Shown: one piece after another, positions 61,933-64,000 of the stretch
How positions within the stretch are numbered: the stretch's first letter is position 1
Layout: every line of letters begins with the position of its first letter
Position numbers and translations under genes: made by a program
Source: Vibrio ostreae
GTDB lineage: Bacteria; Pseudomonadota; Gammaproteobacteria; Enterobacterales; Vibrionaceae
Length of the DNA stretch: 64,000 bases
Direction: 5' to 3'
NCBI RefSeq assembly: GCF_019226825.1
Contig: NZ_CP076643.1
Coordinates: forward strand, 3,038,001-3,102,000
Notes under the pieces: generated by a model
Seen by the model: the letters and a program-made list of their open reading frames with translations, nothing else
The model's database searches: none
Told to the model about the DNA's origin: nothing

Positions 61933-63360
61933 ATGAATAGTGCAGTTCAAGCTCAACTTGCTGAGCTAGGTATTGAAGGTTACCTCAATCAACACCAACA
62001 TAAATCGCTACTTAGATTCCTGACGTGTGGTTCGGTAGACGATGGTAAAAGTACACTGATCGGTCGTCTGCTTCATGACTCAAAACAAATTTATGAAGAT
62101 CAGCTGGCCGCTGTGCATTCCGACAGCCAGCGTGTCGGTACCACCGGTGAGCGTCCGGATCTGGCGCTGCTGGTTGACGGCCTGCAGGCCGAGCGTGAGC
62201 AGGGCATCACCATTGATGTGGCGTACCGTTACTTCTCGACTCAGAAACGTAAGTTCATCATTTCTGACACACCGGGACACGAGCAGTACACCCGTAACAT
62301 GGCGACCGGTGCGTCGACCTGTGATCTGGCGGTGATTCTGATCGATGCGCGCAAAGGCGTATTGGATCAAACGCGTCGTCACTCGTTCATTTCCAACCTG
62401 CTGGGTCTGAAGCACTTCATCGTTGCGGTGAACAAGATGGACCTGGTGGACTACTCGCAGGAGCGTTTTGAAGAGATTCGCGCTCAGTATCTGGAGTTCT
62501 CGAAGCATCTGCAGGGTGAAACCAACATCGAGATCATTCCACTGTCTGCGCTGGAAGGCGATAACGTGGTGGATAAGAGCGAGAACATGGCATGGTACCA
62601 AGGTCCGTCACTGCTGGATCTGCTGGAAACCGTCGATGTTGATCAGGAAAAAGGCACCGGTGAATTCCGCTTCCCAGTGCAGTACGTGAACCGTCCTAAC
62701 CTGGATTTTCGTGGTTTTGCCGGCACCATCTCATCCGGTGCAGTCAGCGTTGGCGACAAAATTAAAGTGCTGCCATCAGGCAAGACTTCAACCGTTGCTC
62801 GTATTGTAACGTTCGATGGCGATCTGCCACAAGCAAGCGCTGGTCTGGCGGTTACGCTGACTCTGGCGGATGAAATTGATATCAGCCGTGGCGATCTGAT
62901 TGTGCTGGAGCAGGATCATGTCGACAGCACCAACCATCTGCTGGCGGATGTGGTGTGGATGACAGAGCAGCCGCTCAAACCAGGTCGTGAATACGATGTG
63001 AAAATCGCAGGCATGAAGACGGTTGGTCAGATCGTTGCGGTTCGCCACCAGTACGACATTAACAATCTGGACACTTTCCAGTCTGAAGAGTTGCCACTGA
63101 ACGGTATCGGTTTGTGCGAATGGACCTTTAATCAGTCCGTTGCACTGGACAAGTACCTGGATTGTGCTGATACCGGTGGTTTCATCATCATCGACCGTCT
63201 GACTAACGTCACTGTCGGTGCCGGTCTGGTGCGTGACAGTCTGCAGAATGTGGCGCAAGCCGAAGGCCAATTCTCTGCGTTTGAAGTGGAACTCAACGCG
63301 CTGATCCGTAAGCACTTCCCACACTGGGATGCCAAAGATCTGAGTCAATTGCTTAAGTGA
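61933..63360 (+). CDS. cysN: Sulfate adenylyltransferase subunit 1 (GTPase)
   Basis: A 475-residue EF-Tu-like GTPase that drives APS synthesis with CysD. G1 motif GSVDDGKST (about 33-41), G2/G3 with [12 protein letters not shown]4 NKMD and later beta-barrel domains are present. It has no C-terminal kinase (CysC) fusion; length is that of a stand-alone CysN. Confidence 0.97.
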   Translation: MNSAVQAQLAELGIEGYLNQHQHKSLLRFLTCGSVDDGKSTLIGRLLHDSKQIYEDQLAAVHSDSQRVGTTGERPDLALLVDGLQAEREQGITIDVAYRYFSTQKRKFIISDTPGHEQYTRNMATGASTCDLAVILIDARKGVLDQTRRHSFISNLLGLKHFIVAVNKMDLVDYSQERFEEIRAQYLEFSKHLQGETNIEIIPLSALEGDNVVDKSENMAWYQGPSLLDLLETVDVDQEKGTGEFRFPVQYVNRPNLDFRGFAGTISSGAVSVGDKIKVLPSGKTSTVARIVTFDGDLPQASAGLAVTLTLADEIDISRGDLIVLEQDHVDSTNHLLADVVWMTEQPLKPGREYDVKIAGMKTVGQIVAVRHQYDINNLDTFQSEELPLNGIGLCEWTFNQSVALDKYLDCADTGGFIIIDRLTNVTVGAGLVRDSLQNVAQAEGQFSAFEVELNALIRKHFPHWDAKDLSQLLK

Positions 63361-63406
63361 TCAGTGATGGGGGGCAGGTGACTGCCCCCATATCGAGGGA
63401 AGCGTT

Positions 63407-64000
63407 ATGTGGGAACAAGGGCTGGTACTGGCGATTCTGCTGGGCATTGTGACCTGTCTGTTAGTGACACGAATTAAGCCGAGCTTTATCTTTGCCGGCG
63501 CAGCATTTGCTGCTTTTATGACTGGCATGATGGATGTCACCGAGCTGGCGGCGAATTTCACTAACGCTTCTTTACTGACTTTAGTGTTACTTATTCTGGC
63601 TTCGACGGCGTTGGAAAAAACGCGTCTGGTCAGCTGGGTAAGCCGTAATATTTCTGAAGGTAATCTCGGCATGGTTGTCGCCAAGCTGGGGTTCTCAACC
63701 GCGTTTTTATCCTCGTTTACGAATAACACGGCGGTAGTGGTGTCGTTGATCGGAGCGATCAAACGCAACCAGCAACATGCGCCTTCGCGTTTGTTGATCC
63801 CGCTTTCTTATACCGCAATTTTTGGCGGCACCCTGACTTTGATCGGCACCTCGACCAACCTGATCATCAATAGCTTTGTCGAAGATGCCGGGCTACCCAG
63901 CCTCGGCTTTTTCGCCCCGTCTTTGATCGGCCTGGCCGTGTTGGTGGGTTGTGTGATCATCTTGATCCCGCTCAGCTATCTGCTGCCGAGCTATGATGAA
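63407..64000 (+). CDS. SLC13-type sulfate/anion permease, 3' end outside window
   Basis: The ATG at 63407 after GAGGGA opens a frame that runs past base 64000 (198 codons seen). The product begins MWEQGLVLAILLGIVTCLLV and has several hydrophobic helices; SSFTNNTAVVVSLIGAIKR and TLTLIGTSTNLIIN are the two SLC13/DASS-family substrate and sodium motifs. Its position after cysDN points to sulfate uptake. A G/C hairpin (63370-63389) without T run separates it from cysN. Confidence 0.88.
   Translation, partial: MWEQGLVLAILLGIVTCLLVTRIKPSFIFAGAAFAAFMTGMMDVTELAANFTNASLLTLVLLILASTALEKTRLVSWVSRNISEGNLGMVVAKLGFSTAFLSSFTNNTAVVVSLIGAIKRNQQHAPSRLLIPLSYTAIFGGTLTLIGTSTNLIINSFVEDAGLPSLGFFAPSLIGLAVLVGCVIILIPLSYLLPSYDE

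Noticed and set aside
63370..63389. G/C-rich hairpin between cysN and the SLC13-type gene as terminator
   Set aside because: Perfect 8-bp stem but no T run and the next gene starts 18 bp later; more likely mRNA structure inside an operon.

Overview
The window reads as an uninterrupted piece of the large chromosome of a Vibrio. The evidence is the gene order (PBP1A-pilMNOPQ-aroKB-damX-dam-rpe-gph-trpS; argD-astA-astD-DUF1338-crp; yheSTU and kefGB; purA-motX; rnr-rlmB; the S10-spc-alpha ribosomal block; dbpA; cobA-cysDN) and marker genes: a polar sodium-motor motX, an ArgH(A)-type fusion end and a Prx-Grx hybrid next to oxyR. Housekeeping genes outside the ribosomal block look fairly GC-rich for a Vibrio, which would suit the V. 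fluvialis/V. furnissii side of the genus; that species guess is inference only. I see no insertion sequence, prophage, integron, CRISPR array, tRNA or rRNA gene.

Layout. 1-2.7 kb: end of argH(A), a small DUF3624 membrane protein, and the peroxide-defence pair prx-grx/oxyR, which is divergent with a candidate OxyR operator. 2.7-9.5 kb: mrcA (PBP1A) facing away from the overlapping pilMNOPQ DNA-uptake/type IV pilus operon. 9.7-16.5 kb: aroK-aroB-damX-dam-rpe-gph-trpS, all in one direction. 16.9-22.7 kb: pabA, then the arginine operon argD/astC-astA-astD-DUF1338 with candidate ArgR boxes. 22.8-28.4 kb: leftward crp, prkB, yheU, yheT, a TIGR02444 gene and yheS. 28.5-31.8 kb: kefG-kefB-yheV-slyD. 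32-40.6 kb: isoaspartyl peptidase, purA, motX, a LapC/YejM-like sulfatase-fold membrane protein (leftward), rnr and rlmB. 40.7-54.7 kb: S10, spc and alpha ribosomal operons with secY and rpoA. 54.8-64 kb: DUF2780 protein, FKBP isomerase, OapA/LysM-like protein, ElaA acetyltransferase, dbpA, a Crp/Fnr-type regulator, and the sulfate-assimilation set cobA-cysD-cysN followed by a truncated SLC13-type permease.

The most important anomaly is that three genes carry a +1 frameshift exactly at a homopolymer: kefB (G6 at 29208-29213), rpmJ/L36 (A8 at 51625-51632) and the OapA-like gene (G5 at 56465-56469). In each case removing one base restores a continuous family-like protein. Three such lesions in 64 kb of core genome, one of them in a ribosomal protein gene, point to homopolymer errors in the assembly rather than real gene decay, though this cannot be settled from the sequence alone.

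Other points worth a second look are a textbook FliA (sigma-28) promoter in front of motX, a TTG start for gph, an 18-bp tandem duplication across the rnr stop codon, a 3 x 22-bp tandem repeat between the ast operon and crp, a very strong 22-bp hairpin between motX and the lapC-like gene, a PilQ that seems to lack its N-terminal AMIN domains, and a terminator plus extended -10 promoter that split the S10 and spc operons. I found no convincing undescribed system: the region is almost entirely conserved core genome.
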